Positions 62,301 to 64,000 of a stretch of 64,000 bases of DNA are shown here, piece after piece. This DNA is from JBFWRK01 sp050248955 (GTDB taxonomy: Bacteria; Actinomycetota; Acidimicrobiia; Acidimicrobiales; Ilumatobacteraceae), in assembly GCA_050248955.1 (NCBI GenBank), contig JBFWRK010000015.1, forward strand, positions 1 to 64,000. Direction: 5' to 3'. The notes under the pieces were generated by a model that saw only the letters and a program-made list of their open reading frames with translations, did not search any database and was not told where the DNA came from. Both the position numbers and the translations under genes were made by a program. Numbering within the stretch: the first letter of the stretch is position 1; every line of letters begins with the position of its first letter.

Positions 62301-64000
62301 GGCTACCTCTCCAATGCCACGCCGGCCAACAGCGGGACGATGGCGGTGAACCTCACCTCGGAGCGCGTGCGCATGGCGCTGACCCTGATCGAAGGCATCA
62401 GGGCCGGGCAGAACCTGTCGAGCCTCCTCGGCTACCAGTTCGAGCGCGGCCTCCACGATCGTCACACCCTCGCCGAAGTCGACAAGTTCGTCTATGACCT
62501 GCGCAAGGCGTTCCCGCTCCGAGCCGACCGGATCAGCTCCACGAGGAGCGAGGAAGGGGTCTCGATCGAAGCGATCGAGGCCCGCAACGTGATCGACGGA
62601 CTCGCACTCGTCGAGCACATGATCGCGACAGGCGTCTTCACCTACCCCTTCGGCAAGGACGACGTCCTTCCCGACGCCACGCCCGCCGAGCAGGTGGCAC
62701 TCGATGCCGAGGCGGATCGGATCCGCGAAGCGCACGACGCGGTCGCCGATCTGGCGCTCGCCGAGGGCGTGTACCAAGCCGTGCTCGGGAACTACGATCG
62801 GGTCGCCTCCACGTACGACGCGTATGCACGGGGCAACTTCCCGCCCGAGCCGGACATCGTGCGCACACCGCTCAACGGCATCGCGCTCACGCATCGGGTG
62901 GCGCTGCAGCTGGAGCCGGGGGTGAGCGCGACGAACTCACCCGTGCCTGGGGTGTCGATGACCCCACGGGCCCAGGCGGAGCCGCCGCTCAACAGCTGGA
63001 TCGCGAACGTCTTGCCCCCGCCCGGCGAGGTCGGCTGCGTCGTGAGCTTCCGGTCGGCGGCCACCGGAGCCGACGCGTCCGAGCAGATCACGCTGGAGCA
63101 GCTCGACGTGCAGCCCACCGATCTCGTCGCGCTCGTGCGTGACGACAACCAGCAGTCGATGACCGAGCTCGACGACCGCATCGTGCGCCTCGCCAGGTCG
63201 CTGTCCGACCCTCGACCGGATGTTCCGGTCACGATCGAGTACATGCGGCGAGGGACCGCGCCGAACAGCGTGTTCGAAGTGATGCCGCTCGTCCGCAACG
63301 TCCGCCAGCTGACGACGAAGTCGCGGCCACTGCGGCCCACCGACCTGAGCCTCGTGAACGAGGCGACATCGGGCGCGGACGCGAGCGCGGTCGTCGACAA
63401 GGGCCGGCTGGATCTCGTGCGTGACGCGATGCAGAAGCTGCGCGACGACATCGCCCTGTTCCTGCCGGGCCTCGAGGGACCGCTCGCCGACCTGGAGAAC
63501 CAGCGTGCAACCATCCTCGCCGACGTTGACAGCTACGTGGACGACCTCGCCACGCTGCTGGCCCGGGCAGCGACCTTCGTCATCCCGCAGGCCGGCTGGG
63601 GGTTCGCATACGACTTCCAGCGCCGCACGTTCGCCGCCATCCTCGGCCACTGCGCAGAGCTGGTCGAGCGCTGGACGGGCCGGCTGGCCGACTTCGAGGC
63701 GAAACGGGTCGCGGCGAACGCGGCAGCGACGGACACGGAGAAGTTCGAGCTCCTCGCACAGGCGGAGCAGGCGATCTCGACGATCATGACCTCGCCGCTG
63801 CCGGCCACGCCAGCGGCGTTCGAGAGCGATCTCGTCAACGTGAAGCTGCCACCGTTCGTCGCCAAGCATCAGCAGTTCGTCGGCATCGCCGGCACCTCAC
63901 GGCGCACGACGTCGCAGTTGCTCGCCGATGTGCGCGCGCTGCTCCCGATCGCCGACTTCGACGTCGTCGTCTTCGACCTCACGACGCACGAGGACGAGAT
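59298..64000 (+). CDS. Giant protein of unknown function, N-terminal >1567 residues (runs off window)
   Basis: GTG 59298 overlaps the previous TGA. The open frame continues to the end of the window, at least 1567 residues, and the 3' end is missing. Residues 3-55 are predicted coiled coil (RAARRLRDEAEAAVFAAGQQ), and another helical, coiled-coil-like region lies at 1360-1520. In between are mixed domains with motifs such as LPILLMPVRLETRF-like IPILLMPVRLETRF (~115), FPDRFVFIGYE-like LPDRFVFIGYE (~325) and IRIGEQPYGILPAT (~571). No signal peptide or membrane helix is visible. Codon bias matches the neighbours. Family unknown; it is presumably a partner of the two preceding giants. Confidence 0.78.
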   Translation, partial: MSNFGEVRDQLRAARRLRDEAEAAVFAAGQQLKQIAAREIQLARIFDPSNPQHVAMQEALDQQRADSDAALARAREARRRASLEGDRLVEDFSVFTDPRRGIGRLSDAIPILLMPVRLETRFKKSPREPGTPAVDQLWVRVYPDDCWIDSFDPALTTSELSNAHVYWTSIWQAGGVEDQERGAWRALASAHGSGRAAWIVQQYQPANPGDHPTKSQPEDVVLTIVAEAALPAAELAAVTPFWQETWRADGDAARIAAARAALDAAVGSQRAEELAATTVPANVSSPLATGFTKDDVEVSVAVVVLPPTGTKQNEWAQAPRANVLPDRFVFIGYETADDPSPVVVLGRPVPSPLQLGPDPTAEEAEQLRHDENGDLIVPDELLWMSDFDRAVEVGMGIVVDLTRAQAQRGFHRVLVVGLRLNADEHAAQSELETLLQHHSYRRTGLAIVPQGTPTNNTEQVGSGRLLDDPDASFDDLRADQFTPDSRWLDKRDGQWLAEYLGVDPELFLHTHAAGGHDQASARAMTTALWPATLGYWMETMMTPVFTTGAIEATRDFVTRFVVAGGACPAIRIGEQPYGILPATAISRMQWFDRRGEDIGVAGHLSGVGDVTLGYLQALHQILLGIDQDFRSKLPGVAFVGAQGDAHALLLDILGLHSGSIEWAQRYAESLQTLFNRLNLLGLGGFAMILRTIIERVAARQKLSQLGYTRDFDPSILDLSFSGRHNLLKGGVVDDQPLSETAPIREYTTTGQNYLEWLIDASNTSLDALYAQEGFIDDERPTAILYLLLRHALQLGYSDISIRLHELAGLYTPEQALAARSDDPFLHVRDNTSASESRYFPLYTTATAITGNPTQPVHECISANLGTLTVTRYLSEQLAALERLKDRSTAQLERVFADHVDCCAYRLDAWMLGIVNAQLAVMRHIRETSEAPPRQGVYLGGYAWLEPLRPEGKVVEPVDLSDDPDLAEVFAEGPPLGFDATNQGYVHAPSLNHAVAAAVLRNGYLSNATPANSGTMAVNLTSERVRMALTLIEGIRAGQNLSSLLGYQFERGLHDRHTLAEVDKFVYDLRKAFPLRADRISSTRSEEGVSIEAIEARNVIDGLALVEHMIATGVFTYPFGKDDVLPDATPAEQVALDAEADRIREAHDAVADLALAEGVYQAVLGNYDRVASTYDAYARGNFPPEPDIVRTPLNGIALTHRVALQLEPGVSATNSPVPGVSMTPRAQAEPPLNSWIANVLPPPGEVGCVVSFRSAATGADASEQITLEQLDVQPTDLVALVRDDNQQSMTELDDRIVRLARSLSDPRPDVPVTIEYMRRGTAPNSVFEVMPLVRNVRQLTTKSRPLRPTDLSLVNEATSGADASAVVDKGRLDLVRDAMQKLRDDIALFLPGLEGPLADLENQRATILADVDSYVDDLATLLARAATFVIPQAGWGFAYDFQRRTFAAILGHCAELVERWTGRLADFEAKRVAANAAATDTEKFELLAQAEQAISTIMTSPLPATPAAFESDLVNVKLPPFVAKHQQFVGIAGTSRRTTSQLLADVRALLPIADFDVVVFDLTTHEDE

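Overview
The window is high-GC DNA with dense, mostly plus-strand genes, strong G/C preference at third codon positions, and a mixture of GTG and ATG starts. The core gene order (tig-clpP-clpX-folC-ndk-mreBCD-PBP2-rodA-TIGR03960/TIGR03936-type pair-rne/rng-rplU-rpmA) is that of an actinobacterium that keeps the MreB elongation machinery. An Acidimicrobiia (Ilumatobacter-like) host is my best guess, but this is inference from gene content and not a database result.

Layout. 0-5.4 kb: a mixed region with the end of an unidentified gene, a broken MarR-type regulator, a dienelactone hydrolase, a low-GC membrane protein that resembles a potassium channel without its filter, tRNA-Gly, a VOC protein, a 58-bp tandem repeat, a glutathione peroxidase and a TetR regulator. 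5.4-14.1 kb: one operon with an Opp/Dpp-type ABC importer (lipoprotein, two permeases, two ATPases), an FGGY kinase and a sphingosine-1-phosphate-lyase-like PLP enzyme. It looks like an uptake, phosphorylation and carbon-carbon cleavage route for an unknown substrate. 14.2-23.9 kb: a 2460-residue LamG-repeat protein without a signal peptide, followed by a polytopic membrane protein with a serine-hydrolase domain. 23.9-30 kb: a minus-strand PLP deaminase-like gene, tRNA-Pro, a 55-residue ORF with two hairpins, a frameshifted collagen-like surface protein, a class V aminotransferase, an acyl-CoA synthetase and a small conserved protein.

30-47.1 kb: housekeeping. Trigger factor (with a His/Asp-rich tail), ClpP and ClpX form a protein quality-control block. 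FolC and Ndk follow. MreB, MreC, MreD, PBP2 and RodA are the lateral-wall elongation machinery. Next come a radical-SAM/DUF2344 pair, RNase E/G and ribosomal proteins L21 and L27. The usual next gene, obg, is absent, and a strong hairpin closes the operon.

47.1-64 kb: an MFS transporter, then the most unusual part. A membrane-tethered TIR-domain protein is followed, after a near-consensus promoter, by a tightly coupled operon of two paralogous trypsin-like peptidases (H/D/S triads visible, both with a Cys cluster) and three very large proteins (1134, 1100 and over 1567 residues; the last runs off the window). None of the operon proteins has a visible signal peptide. This looks like an undescribed multi-protein system, possibly a conflict/defence system or an intracellular protein assembly. 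The LamG giant and membrane hydrolase at 14-24 kb are similar in style and may be related.
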